Shown one piece after another: positions 26,872 to 35,078 of a DNA stretch of 64,000 nt. Each line of letters starts with the position of its first letter. Position 1 is the first letter of the stretch. Below the pieces are notes generated by a model. The model made no database searches and was not told the DNA's origin. It saw only the letters and a program-made list of their open reading frames with translations. A program made the translations under genes and the position numbers. Source of the stretch: Streptococcus phocae (GTDB taxonomy: Bacteria > Bacillota > Bacilli > Lactobacillales > Streptococcaceae); assembly GCF_001302265.1 (NCBI RefSeq), contig NZ_LHQM01000013.1, positions 1 through 64,000 of the forward strand. Direction: 5' to 3'.

Positions 26872-27375
26872 ATGATAGATTTAACAGGATTTCTTAGCCC
26901 TAATCATAAGCAAAAAAAGCAATTGCTAGTTTTATGGCTGGTGTCGATTCTTGCCGTGATGGGTCTGTGTTTCACTCCACAACCTCATCTGTTTCAAGGG
27001 ATTCAAACACCCAATGTGTTAGCTATTGGTCGTCTTCGTCTTTTGCTGGTTCCTTTAAACAGCCTGTGGTCTTTGGGACAACTCAAGGATTTGTCAGAGG
27101 TGCTATGGATACTGTCACAAAACGTCATGAACATCTTTTTGCTTTACCCAACGGTTTTTCTAACCCATTGTTTATCAAAAAAGTGGCACAGTGCAGTTAA
27201 GAGTTTTCAGCTAGGTTTTTTGATGAGTCTTGGAATCGAGGTGACCCAGCTGATATTAGATATTCTAGTTGATGCCAACCGTGTTTTTGAAATCGATGAC
27301 CTCTGGACCAATGCCTTGGGCGCTTTATTTGCTTACTACAGTTACCATTTTTTGGTTAAAACCTTACAAAACTAA
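26872..27375 (+). CDS. VanZ-like membrane protein
   Basis: This 167-residue protein has four to five transmembrane helices with VanZ-family features, notably the NVMNIFLLYPTVF stretch and the EVTQLILDILVDANRVFEID motif followed by DLWTNALGALFAYY. VanZ of enterococcal transposons gives low teicoplanin resistance, but chromosomal relatives are common in streptococci without resistance genes nearby, so I would not call it a resistance determinant. It ends the yutD-rlmN operon and is followed by a strong terminator just before the sag locus. Confidence 0.82.
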   Translation: MIDLTGFLSPNHKQKKQLLVLWLVSILAVMGLCFTPQPHLFQGIQTPNVLAIGRLRLLLVPLNSLWSLGQLKDLSEVLWILSQNVMNIFLLYPTVFLTHCLSKKWHSAVKSFQLGFLMSLGIEVTQLILDILVDANRVFEIDDLWTNALGALFAYYSYHFLVKTLQN

Positions 27376-27390
27376 AAACAGTTAATCCAA

Positions 27391-27418
27391 ACACCTTGTC
27401 TTGCACAGGGTGTTTTTT
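27391..27418 (+). terminator. Rho-independent terminator upstream of sag
   Basis: ACACCTTGT (27391-27399) pairs over 9 bp with ACAGGGTGT (27405-27413), including one T-G pair, around a CTTGC loop and is followed by six T residues. It insulates sagA from read-through. Confidence 0.88.
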
Positions 27419-27538
27419 GCACAAAAATTTCAGAAAAAATAAAAATACACATGTAATTAAATAAAATTTAAACAAAAATTATTAAAATTAAACTTAGTTA
27501 AAAAATGCAAAGAATATCATTTTTTTGTTGTGAAATTA

Positions 27539-27567
27539 TTTACAAAGTTACATTAAAGTTTTATAAT
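27539..27567 (+). promoter_or_regulatory. sagA promoter
   Basis: TTTACA (27539-27544) and TATAAT (27562-27567) are separated by exactly 17 bp, predicting a start near 27574 and a 5' leader of roughly 195 bases. The 27421-27538 stretch upstream is extremely AT-rich and may hold regulator sites (CovR and others control sag in S. pyogenes), but I cannot place one. Confidence 0.7.
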
Positions 27568-27569
27568 AT

Positions 27570-27768
27570 AAGTGATAGGAGATAGGTAAGCATCGATTTG
27601 AGATGTAAAAGTACAGCTAGTCATTGTTTTACACCCATCTTATACCTGAGCGTTAACAAGCCCCTCTAGCAGAGGTTTCTGTTAATAAAAAAATCAGATA
27701 GTGATTGTCTACCTAACTTCTATCACTTATTGATACCCACATTGATAATAATGCAAGGAGGAAACATT
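27570..27768 (+). promoter_or_regulatory. Structured sagA 5' leader (pel-like region)
   Basis: The first 19 transcribed bases (27570-27588) are complementary at 16 of 19 positions to 27710-27728, so they can close a domain over about 120 bases. Inside it TGTAAAA/TTTTACA and CCTCT/AGAGG form further hairpins. In S. pyogenes the sagA message is also described as the regulatory RNA pel. The strong AAGGAGG before sagA (27754-27760) lies outside the closed domain. Confidence 0.55.
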
Positions 27769-27936
27769 ATGCTTAAATTAAATTCTAATGTTATGGCTGC
27801 TAGTGTTGCTGAAGCAACTCAAGTTGCCCCAGGCGGTTGTTGCTGTTGTTGCTGTTGTTCTTGCTGTGTGTCTGTGAATACTGGTAGTGGTAGTTCATCT
27901 GGAGGTTCACCAAGTCTTCAACTTCCTAAACAATAA
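27769..27936 (+). CDS. sagA: Streptolysin S precursor peptide SagA
   Basis: SagA is the ribosomally made precursor of the haemolysin streptolysin S, a thiazole/oxazole-modified microcin. The 55-residue peptide starts at ATG 27769 behind AAGGAGG. Its leader is 23 residues (MLKLNSNVMAASVAEATQVA then PGG) and the core begins with seven Cys, Ser, two Cys, followed by Val/Ser/Asn/Thr and Gly-Ser-rich sequence ending QLPKQ. Nine core Cys plus many Ser/Thr can be cyclised by SagBCD, and cleavage is expected after Gly-Gly. Compared with the 53-residue S. pyogenes peptide as I remember it, the leader has Leu at position 4 where an FxxxB recognition motif has Phe, there is one extra Cys, and the tail differs. 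The next gene is 376 bases away across an inverted repeat. Confidence 0.95.
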   Translation: MLKLNSNVMAASVAEATQVAPGGCCCCCCCSCCVSVNTGSGSSSGGSPSLQLPKQ

Positions 27937-28050
27937 CCCTACCTGAGTCAGTTTATTAGTAGGCTTTAGCAGAAAATGTGTTAGTAACTAGCTGTTAATG
28001 AGTTTTTAACTAAGGCCCTCTAATAACTACCTGTGATGCTAGTGCTAGAG

Positions 28051-28092
28051 CCCATCTGGCAACAGGACAACATTGTGTCCTTGTTACATGGG
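28051..28092 (+). repeat. Long hairpin in the sagA-sagB spacer
   Basis: AGGACA (28064-28069) and TGTCCT (28076-28081) pair, extended past one bulge by AAC/GTT and then CCCAT/ATGGG (28051-28055, 28088-28092). No T run follows, so it is more likely an mRNA stabiliser or processing signal than a terminator. Confidence 0.5.
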
Positions 28093-28241
28093 TTGTAGCT
28101 GCTAATATCACACCCCCCAGATCTCTCTCTGGGAGATTTGCAAACCGTTTGGTGAGCAATATCAAATTGATGAGCTAATGTTATGGAGAGAGTCAGAATC
28201 CTTGATGAGAGGTGTTCTGGTTTAACATGGTATTGTTAGTG

Positions 28242-28277
28242 GTAATGCGTAAGTGTCTGTGAATACTTACGCATTAC
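28242..28277 (+). terminator. Strong inverted repeat before sagB (attenuator candidate)
   Basis: GTAATGCGTAAGT (28242-28254) is perfectly complementary to 28265-28277 over 13 bp with a 10-base loop. Wobble and A-T pairs can extend it to about 17 bp. The following sequence is TATTATCTATAAT, not a clean T run. In S. pyogenes a leaky terminator between sagA and sagB is reported to give abundant sagA message and little sagB-I message; this repeat, 36 bases before the sagB ATG, is the best candidate for that role. Confidence 0.6.
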
Positions 28278-28312
28278 TATTATCTATAATAACGAAAATT
28301 AGGAATAGTCTT

Positions 28313-29257
28313 ATGCCATTTTTTACCAAAGAAAAGTCCTCACCCCCTGAACAAGCTAAGCTTTCTGTTGAGGATGCTCGCCAATTATTTGAATTTAACA
28401 CCAATCACTTTTCTTTTTCTGATTACCATCATCAGACGGTGCTAAAAACATCTAAACAGCTCGTTGCTCAGCACTTGATGCCATATGAGTTTGATAATTT
28501 GAGTCAACGCTTTCTACAAAATTATAAAAGCAACAACGATTACCTAGGCTTTGAAGTGAGTGTTTCTGAGTTCTTCACGGATTCGGCGATGACAACCTTT
28601 AGCAGTAGCCAGTATTTCGAGGATAGTGGTCATATCATTAGCTTGCCAAAAGCTAAAAAACTCTCTGTTGCTTTATCGACTTGTATTGTGAAAAGGCGTA
28701 GCCAGCGACAATTTAAAGACCTAGAGATGTCTTTACAAGACCTTGCCAATCTCCTGTATTATGCCTGTGGCGTTAACGATGAGGTTGCCATCAAACCAGG
28801 TAGTGATCAAAAAATACCACTGAGAAATTGTGCTTCTGGAGGTGGCTTGTACCCAATCACGCTATTTTTCTACGCACGTCATATAGAACAGTTAACAGAT
28901 GGCTTTTATGAGTACCTACCTTATCAGCATGCCTTGAGATGTCACCAATTATCTGATGAAGACATCAGGACATTTGCAGAATTTGGCACTATCAATGCCC
29001 AAGATAGCAACCTGGTTTTGATTTATGCTTATGATTATCTAAAAAACACTAGAAAATATGGAAATCAAGCGACTGCTTATGCCTTTATCGAAGCAGGAGA
29101 AATTGCTCAAAACATCCATCTGACTGCCCTAGCCTTAGTTTATGGTAGCTTGGATATTGGTGGCTATAATAAAGAATATTTAGAAGAAAAACTAGGTTTA
29201 GATGGGTTGAGCCAACACGTTATCCACATGACAGTTGTCGGAAATAAGGAGTTTTAA
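28313..29257 (+). CDS. sagB: Streptolysin S dehydrogenase SagB
   Basis: SagB is the FMN-dependent dehydrogenase that oxidises azolines on SagA to aromatic azoles. I start at ATG 28313 (MPFFTKEKSS), 314 residues, which matches the known start in S. pyogenes; an upstream in-frame ATG at 28253 would run through the inverted repeat. The nitroreductase-like domain shows RRSQRQF (FMN phosphate contact), NCASGGGLYPI and the C-terminal ALVYGSLDIGGY. Its stop overlaps the sagC start (TAATG), coupling the two. Confidence 0.95.
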   Translation: MPFFTKEKSSPPEQAKLSVEDARQLFEFNTNHFSFSDYHHQTVLKTSKQLVAQHLMPYEFDNLSQRFLQNYKSNNDYLGFEVSVSEFFTDSAMTTFSSSQYFEDSGHIISLPKAKKLSVALSTCIVKRRSQRQFKDLEMSLQDLANLLYYACGVNDEVAIKPGSDQKIPLRNCASGGGLYPITLFFYARHIEQLTDGFYEYLPYQHALRCHQLSDEDIRTFAEFGTINAQDSNLVLIYAYDYLKNTRKYGNQATAYAFIEAGEIAQNIHLTALALVYGSLDIGGYNKEYLEEKLGLDGLSQHVIHMTVVGNKEF

Positions 29258-30324
29258 TGAAATATCAATTAAATAGTAATGTTCGCATTGTCCAATTTAA
29301 TGAAACCTTTTGTTTTAGAAAAGGTATTTGGGATTTTAACGAAGCTAGTTTGGATACGAGCCAAGAGTCCCAAGAGTTAAAGGCTGTTTTAAGCACCATT
29401 GTGTCAGACCTATTCAAGGGAGAGGCTGTTGACTTATCTGTTTTTGAAAGTCAATTAGATGCAACTGATTTTGCCAAATTAACTGAGGTTATTGACGCCT
29501 TGTACTACAGTGATTTTTTGATGGATGAGGATGCTCATAATCTTCAAGAAAATATCATGAAAGTCCTGTTGGGGAATTTCAGATTTATGATAGGCCCTGA
29601 AAAAACCATGAATCCTGAGCCTATTTTATTTATCAGCGATATTGACTTTGTCAATGCATCTGCCTTGGCTTTGTCAAAAGAACTTGGACTCAGCCTTGAA
29701 GTCGCTAGCGATGACTTAAAGGACCTGATTCAAGAAACAGATGTCTCATCACGTTTAGATGCCTTGACACATCGCCAAAACATGCGCCTTTTGAGCGACA
29801 AACTGTCTGCTTACCAAGCCATCGTGGTTTGCCAACAACGGCTGAACATCACGATGGTTCGCCACTTAAATGAAGTGATTGTGGCACTAAAAAAACAATT
29901 ACTGCTAGGCTATGTGGACGGTCCCTTTATCCATGTTTGTGCCTTGAACCCACCTAAAACAGCAGATTTTGATAGCTTAGAGCGCCGCGTCTTAGCAAGG
30001 CTACAAGACCATACCTTGTACCAGCAATTTGCCAATCAGATGCTACCAGCGACCCAATCCGTGAGTCAAGCCTTTTTGCCGTTACTGAACATTTTGATGA
30101 ATCTCCTGCTTAGCGAAGCCTTTCTTGTTGCTCGTACTGGTAGCTCCAAGTTTGAAGGACGACTCCTCAGCATTTACTTACCAACACTAGAAATCCAAGT
30201 ACAAGACATTTTGAAGATGTCTAACTCTCAAGCGCAAGGAGCACTGGCAAAACTCAAATACGAAGACCAGCAAATTGCAACACGAGAAGTGGTAAAAGCT
30301 CTGCTCAAAGAAGATGAGGTGTAA
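29257..30324 (+). CDS. sagC: Streptolysin S cyclodehydratase partner SagC
   Basis: SagC is the leader-binding E1-like/Ocin-ThiF partner that presents SagA to the YcaO protein SagD. The 355-residue protein has an N-terminal winged-helix-like peptide-clasp region (MKYQLNSNVRIVQFNETFCF) and a degenerate E1-like domain. The zinc-binding Cys pairs of true E1 enzymes are not evident, consistent with the streptolysin S family. It overlaps sagB by one base and ends just before sagD. Whether its clasp has co-varied with the altered SagA leader is testable. Confidence 0.94.
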   Translation: MKYQLNSNVRIVQFNETFCFRKGIWDFNEASLDTSQESQELKAVLSTIVSDLFKGEAVDLSVFESQLDATDFAKLTEVIDALYYSDFLMDEDAHNLQENIMKVLLGNFRFMIGPEKTMNPEPILFISDIDFVNASALALSKELGLSLEVASDDLKDLIQETDVSSRLDALTHRQNMRLLSDKLSAYQAIVVCQQRLNITMVRHLNEVIVALKKQLLLGYVDGPFIHVCALNPPKTADFDSLERRVLARLQDHTLYQQFANQMLPATQSVSQAFLPLLNILMNLLLSEAFLVARTGSSKFEGRLLSIYLPTLEIQVQDILKMSNSQAQGALAKLKYEDQQIATREVVKALLKEDEV

Positions 30325-30328
30325 TCCT

Positions 30329-31687
30329 ATGTTGAGATATTACCCATCATTTAACCATGTGTTTTCGGAACTTCGTACCCTGAGTGGCAATAGAACAGGC
30401 ATTTTAAATCAGTCTCAAGCTCCTATTTGCAACCATCGTCATGACGCTTACCTCAAAAGTGTGACTGGACAAATGCCTGACTACCACAAGCAATTCATTG
30501 GTGACGATAGTCAAGTGGCCTATCATATCATTGGTTATGGCAGCCATTACGAAGAAGCACTCATCAAATATTTTGGGGAGAGCATTGAGCGTTATGCCAC
30601 TATTATCGCTGGAGAACTATTATCTGAAAGAACTATCTATGCTTCTTATCGTGAATTGAGCCAGTCGTATCGGGTCATGTCCTTGGATTATTTGAGGGTG
30701 TTTACACCAGAGCAAATTGAAAGAAGCAAGTCTTTTGGCATGAACATGTGTGAAAAAGTCATCACTGAAGATGATGTCCTAGGTTGGGTAAAATGCCCGA
30801 TGCTCTTTGAAGATGAGGACATGTATGTTCCTGTGCAAATGTTGTGCGTGGGTTACACTCCTAATCACGACGCTGGGGAGGTGCATGCTATCCCAGGATT
30901 TTCAACAGGTACAGCGTCTCATAAAAGCCTTGAGGCGGCAATGTGTAACAGCCTGATTGAGTATCTTCAGATTGATTCTATGATGTTGAGCTGGCACACG
31001 AAAAAACCTTGCCGTCGCATTCACATAGATGATCCAGACGTCTTAGAACTTTTAGAAGAAGCGCGATTAGGAGTTGATAGCCTTTACGAGATTATTCCTA
31101 TCGATATGACGGTGGGTGAGGACAACCCTCTGTACACTTTTGGCATTATTTTAAAAAATAAACATCAAGAAGCTCCTTATCTTCTTTTTGGGGTTCAAGC
31201 AGGTCTTGACCCAAAAGAAACGCTTTTGAGAGGCATCATGGAAGCATCTGCGATTAGCTATAGTTATTATTATAGCTTGTTGTATAATAGACCATCCTTG
31301 TCAAAGATTGAGAGCCCAGAACCGCAGTTTTTAGACTTGGACAGCAATGTGTTTTATTACGCCCATCCAAAACAATTAGAGGAAAAATGGAAAGCCTTTG
31401 AGCCACTCATCTCAGGAGAGGTCAGTCTGAGTTCGTTCAAAGATAATAGTGGGCAGTCTAAAAAAGATGACTTAAAAATATTGTTAGCCTATACTAAAAA
31501 AGTCAGTCCAGAAGCTGTCTTTTTAGACATGACACCGCCAGAAACCGTTGAAAAGGGCTGGTGTGTGACACGTGTTCTGATGCCAGAATTACTTGAAATG
31601 TGCATTCCTGCCTTTCCTTTTGCAAATCACCCACGTATGAAAGCCTTCGGAGGTGTGACCAATGAGCATGTCCATCCTATGCCTTAG
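30329..31687 (+). CDS. sagD: Streptolysin S YcaO cyclodehydratase SagD
   Basis: SagD is the ATP-using YcaO enzyme that cyclises Cys, Ser and Thr side chains of SagA onto the backbone. I start at ATG 30329 (MLRYYPSFNHVFSELRTLSG), 452 residues, the same length as in S. pyogenes; an upstream in-frame ATG at 30314 overlaps sagC. ATP/Mg-binding motifs are ESIERYA and GFSTGTASHKSLEAAMCNSL followed by IEYLQID. The Pro-containing C-terminus (HVHPMP) is typical, since this end reaches into the active site. It overlaps sagE by 26 bases. Confidence 0.95.
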   Translation: MLRYYPSFNHVFSELRTLSGNRTGILNQSQAPICNHRHDAYLKSVTGQMPDYHKQFIGDDSQVAYHIIGYGSHYEEALIKYFGESIERYATIIAGELLSERTIYASYRELSQSYRVMSLDYLRVFTPEQIERSKSFGMNMCEKVITEDDVLGWVKCPMLFEDEDMYVPVQMLCVGYTPNHDAGEVHAIPGFSTGTASHKSLEAAMCNSLIEYLQIDSMMLSWHTKKPCRRIHIDDPDVLELLEEARLGVDSLYEIIPIDMTVGEDNPLYTFGIILKNKHQEAPYLLFGVQAGLDPKETLLRGIMEASAISYSYYYSLLYNRPSLSKIESPEPQFLDLDSNVFYYAHPKQLEEKWKAFEPLISGEVSLSSFKDNSGQSKKDDLKILLAYTKKVSPEAVFLDMTPPETVEKGWCVTRVLMPELLEMCIPAFPFANHPRMKAFGGVTNEHVHPMP

Positions 31688-32327
31688 CCTTTGTGGTTTA
31701 CTTGCTACCTTAGCGCCGTCTATTGCGATGCAGGCTATTTTTGGAAAAACAGCCTCTGACTATGGGTTTAATCTCGAGCGTTTTTTAAAAGCGATTAACG
31801 CTTACTATGGCTTGGTTTTGTTAGGTATTGCCTTTTTGAGCCCGGCATTTTTTGAACAACAGCCTGGTTTGTCAATGGCAGAGCTAGTGATTTCAGTCAC
31901 TCTTATTCTTGTGGTCTTTGTGCTAGAAGTGGGTTTCTTGCATGCTTTGCAGTGCAAAAAAGCAAGGCGCTTGCTTCCTTTAAAGTTATCTTTTATGGGA
32001 ACGAGCTCTAGCATCGGAGGCTTGATAGGTACCTTGACTTTGGCAGCCTTTGAAGAAGTGACGTATCGATGGCTTTGGTTTGGCATTCTGTTAAGAATAT
32101 GGCATTTGCCGTTAATTTTGGTCATTTTAATCAGCACTTTATGCTATGCCTTAAACCACCTTCTGATGGGGAGTGCCATTTTTTATTCTAAGTTATTGAC
32201 TGGGTTGAGCTATGGCATCATTTACGGCATGACCATGAGTATTTGGTCAGTTCTCATTGTACACGTTGGTGGTAATTTATTAGTAGGAGGCCTCAGCCTT
32301 TATCAAGCAAGGAGGAGGTTGCAATGA
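31662..32327 (+). CDS. sagE: CPBP-family membrane protease SagE
   Basis: SagE is a CAAX/bacteriocin-processing (CPBP) intramembrane protein, thought to remove the SagA leader and/or give self-immunity. The 221-residue polytopic protein carries the motif EEVTYR (Glu131, Glu132, Arg136), a second conserved His in NHLLMG (166) and a third in VHVGGN (201), together the expected active-site set. Start 31662 follows GGAGGTG inside the end of sagD. It overlaps sagF in an ATGA. Confidence 0.92.
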   Translation: MSMSILCLSLCGLLATLAPSIAMQAIFGKTASDYGFNLERFLKAINAYYGLVLLGIAFLSPAFFEQQPGLSMAELVISVTLILVVFVLEVGFLHALQCKKARRLLPLKLSFMGTSSSIGGLIGTLTLAAFEEVTYRWLWFGILLRIWHLPLILVILISTLCYALNHLLMGSAIFYSKLLTGLSYGIIYGMTMSIWSVLIVHVGGNLLVGGLSLYQARRRLQ

Positions 32328-32989
32328 TTCTTACTTCATTAATGATTGTGCTCCTTTTGTTAGCAGGTGCTACCCTTGTTTTACGAAGACCATCGAATCG
32401 CTTTTTAAGACGTGGTCACCTCAAATTGGTGGATTTAGCATCATATGACCAAATGGTTGACTTAGCTCTTATTAGTTGTCAATGTCTTGCAATAGGTTTT
32501 CTGCTGCATCAAACAGGTCAGATAGCTTTAGGCAGTTGGTCCTATGATTGGCACTTTTTAGTGTTTTTACTGCTATATCTAGTGGCATTAGTCGAGATGA
32601 CACTCTTGCTTTTGATTCTTTTTGTTGATGGTTGTTTGCAAACAGATAGTCGCTTGTTATTTCAAAAGATGCGCTGGCTCAGTTTTGATAGAAATCACCC
32701 AAGCTTGAGTATACTTCTTATCTTATTAGCAACTATAGGAGATTTTGTCCTGTATATTGTTTTTTTGAGAGGTACTTTAGCACATAATATGACGGGTATG
32801 GGGATAGTCATTTTACTCTATGCCATTAGCAAGGCTGTTTATTTTAGAGGAGGAGTGGCTAAGGTCTTAGCTGTGATGCTCTTTTCAGTCATTGGCTTAT
32901 GGGTCTTGACAGCGACTGTCTTATATGGCGAATTGAGCGCTATTATCCTGCTACTTGTGACCTACACGTTCATTAGCGTTAAGGAGTAG
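32324..32989 (+). CDS. sagF: Membrane protein SagF
   Basis: SagF is required for streptolysin S production in S. pyogenes but has no known activity. The 221-residue product has about six transmembrane helices and a short basic N-terminal loop (RRPSNRFLRRGHLKLVD). No catalytic motif is visible. Its position between the CPBP protein and the exporter genes, with a 4-base overlap to sagE, suggests it assists assembly or anchoring of the synthetase at the membrane. Confidence 0.88.
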   Translation: MILTSLMIVLLLLAGATLVLRRPSNRFLRRGHLKLVDLASYDQMVDLALISCQCLAIGFLLHQTGQIALGSWSYDWHFLVFLLLYLVALVEMTLLLLILFVDGCLQTDSRLLFQKMRWLSFDRNHPSLSILLILLATIGDFVLYIVFLRGTLAHNMTGMGIVILLYAISKAVYFRGGVAKVLAVMLFSVIGLWVLTATVLYGELSAIILLLVTYTFISVKE

Positions 32990-33018
32990 GTTTTTTGGCG
33001 GATTAGAAAAGGAAAATT

Positions 33019-33942
33019 ATGAGTATTGTAGAAATAAAAAATGTAAGCAAAGCTTATTCTAACGGAACAAAAGCCGTGAATCAGGTCTCTTTGACGCTAG
33101 AAAAAGGGAAAATCTATGGGCTTTTAGGACCTAATGGTGCTGGGAAATCGAGTTTGATTAATCTCGTGTTAAGTCTGACCAAACTGACTTCTGGAGACAT
33201 TAGCTTATTAGGGCATAGTGTCAAAGACCTCAAAAAAATTAGTTCACAAATTGGATATGTTCCCCAAGATATTGCTATTTATTCTGATTTAACAGCTTAT
33301 GAAAACGTGGCTTTATTTGGAGCTTTGTACGGCTTAAAAGGAAAAAACTTAAAAGAGAGTGTTCTTGATAGTTTGGCTTTTGTTGGATTAACCGACCAAG
33401 CCTATCAATTTCCTAGTCACTTTTCAGGAGGAATGAAACGACGACTAAATATAGCGTGTGCCTTGGTTCATAAGCCACAATTGATTATCTTTGATGAGCC
33501 AACTGTAGGGATTGACCCACAATCTAGAAATCATATTTTAGACTCTATTCGCAGTTTAAATGCAAAAGGCGCTACCGTGATTTATACCACTCATTATATG
33601 GAAGAAGTGGAAGCACTTTGTGATTACATTTATATCATGGATCATGGCAAAGTTATCGAAGAAGGCAGTAAGGCAGACCTTGAAGAGCGCTATAAGAAGA
33701 GTGTTCCTAGTCATATTTTTGTCACTCTAACCGATAAAGAGTCTGTCCAAAAAATCAATAAGCCTAACTGGCAATTAGTGGAAAAAGAAAATGAAACCTT
33801 GGTGATGATCAGCAATGACACGATACCAGAAGTTATTGATTATTTGTTGGCAAATGATATCGGATTTAGCGAAATCAGAAATAACCATTTTAATTTAGAA
33901 GAAATCTTTTTACACTTAACCGGTAAAAAATTGAGAGATTAG
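33019..33942 (+). CDS. sagG: Streptolysin S exporter ATPase SagG
   Basis: SagG energises export of mature toxin. The 307-residue ABC ATPase has Walker A GPNGAGKSS, Q-loop VPQD, signature HFSGGMKRRLNIA, Walker B LIIFDEPTVGID and H-loop TTHYMEE. A C-terminal extension of about 85 residues is typical of ABC-2 type drug/antibiotic exporters. It follows sagF by 29 bases with AAAGGA upstream and precedes the two permease genes. Confidence 0.94.
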   Translation: MSIVEIKNVSKAYSNGTKAVNQVSLTLEKGKIYGLLGPNGAGKSSLINLVLSLTKLTSGDISLLGHSVKDLKKISSQIGYVPQDIAIYSDLTAYENVALFGALYGLKGKNLKESVLDSLAFVGLTDQAYQFPSHFSGGMKRRLNIACALVHKPQLIIFDEPTVGIDPQSRNHILDSIRSLNAKGATVIYTTHYMEEVEALCDYIYIMDHGKVIEEGSKADLEERYKKSVPSHIFVTLTDKESVQKINKPNWQLVEKENETLVMISNDTIPEVIDYLLANDIGFSEIRNNHFNLEEIFLHLTGKKLRD

Positions 33943-33950
33943 GGGTTGCT

Positions 33951-35078
33951 ATGCTTTTATTTCAGTTAATCAAAAAAGAAAGCCTTCAAATCTTTAGAAA
34001 CCGAACTGCTTTTATCATGATGGTTGTTTTTCCAATCCTGATGATTTTGATATTGAGTTTTGCTTTTAAATCAAGCTTTAGTACGACCACAGCAGTTCCT
34101 AAATTGAAGGTACACTATCAACTAGAAGGTAAAAAAACAGCTTACCAAGAGGGCTTTGTGACGTTTTTAAAATCACTTCATAAAGAGTTAGGCCTAGAGG
34201 CTAAACCGAGCAAAAACCTTGCAGCTGACAAGCAAGACGTCAAGGAAGGTTCGCTAACGGCAGTCCTGGAAGTAAAGCCAAACCAGACCATCAATGTGAC
34301 TACCAATCGCATTAATCAGCAAAATGCTGATTTGATTAATATGTTAGTAGATACCTATGTTGAAAACGCCAAAACCTATGACTCGATTGAAACCCTTTAT
34401 CCGCAACTCTTGGCTAAAGTCAAGACTAGAACAGTTGATTATGTCACTGTGCGGTCAACCAAGGTTAATAAAAACATGACATCGTCTGATTATTTTGCCA
34501 TTTCTATGGTGACGATGATTACATTTTATGGCATAATGTCAGCCATGAACTTGGTTTTGGTTGATTACCAAAAAGGTACCTTGAGTCGTATTCGCTTAAC
34601 AGGTGTCTCAAGCACCAATGTCTTACTGGGGAAATTAATTGGCGGTATGCTTGCGACAGGTGTCCAACTGACTCTTTTATACCTATTTACCCGCTTTGCC
34701 ATGCAGGTCAATTGGGGAGATCGTCCCCTAGCTATTATGGGACTCATAGGCTCCTTGGTTTACTTGTCAACAGCTATAGGTATTGGGCTAGCCAGTGGCA
34801 TTCGCAATGATGTCTTTCTCATTGCAGCATCAAATGTTGTGATTCCCATCTTTGCATTCTTAGGTGGTAGTTACATTCCTTTGAGCGTATTTAATAGCGC
34901 GTTGCTTAATCAACTGGCAATGATATCACCAATCAAATGGATGAACGACAGCCTCTTTTACCTTATTTTTGGCGGTTCCTTTAACCCCATTGCCATATCC
35001 CTTGCGGTTAATGTGGGCGTAGGCACCTGCTTTATATTATTTGCCTTATTTAGCATGAGAAAGCAGGTGACGCTATGA
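33951..35078 (+). CDS. sagH: Streptolysin S exporter permease SagH
   Basis: This 375-residue ABC-2 type permease has one N-terminal helix (IMMVVFPILMILILSFAF), a large extracellular loop of about 150 residues and then five C-terminal helices. It contains the ABC-2 signature region NLVLVDYQKGTLSRIRLTGV followed by S...LLGKLIGG. It pairs with SagI to form the membrane part of the exporter and overlaps sagI by 4 bases. Confidence 0.93.
   Translation: MLLFQLIKKESLQIFRNRTAFIMMVVFPILMILILSFAFKSSFSTTTAVPKLKVHYQLEGKKTAYQEGFVTFLKSLHKELGLEAKPSKNLAADKQDVKEGSLTAVLEVKPNQTINVTTNRINQQNADLINMLVDTYVENAKTYDSIETLYPQLLAKVKTRTVDYVTVRSTKVNKNMTSSDYFAISMVTMITFYGIMSAMNLVLVDYQKGTLSRIRLTGVSSTNVLLGKLIGGMLATGVQLTLLYLFTRFAMQVNWGDRPLAIMGLIGSLVYLSTAIGIGLASGIRNDVFLIAASNVVIPIFAFLGGSYIPLSVFNSALLNQLAMISPIKWMNDSLFYLIFGGSFNPIAISLAVNVGVGTCFILFALFSMRKQVTL

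Noticed and set aside
26872..27375. Teicoplanin resistance gene (VanZ)
   Set aside because: Only the VanZ-like fold is present. No other van genes are nearby, and such proteins are common on streptococcal chromosomes without resistance.
28253..28312. 20-residue N-terminal extension of SagB
   Set aside because: It would translate half of the inverted repeat, has no ribosome binding site, and the known family start is at 28313.
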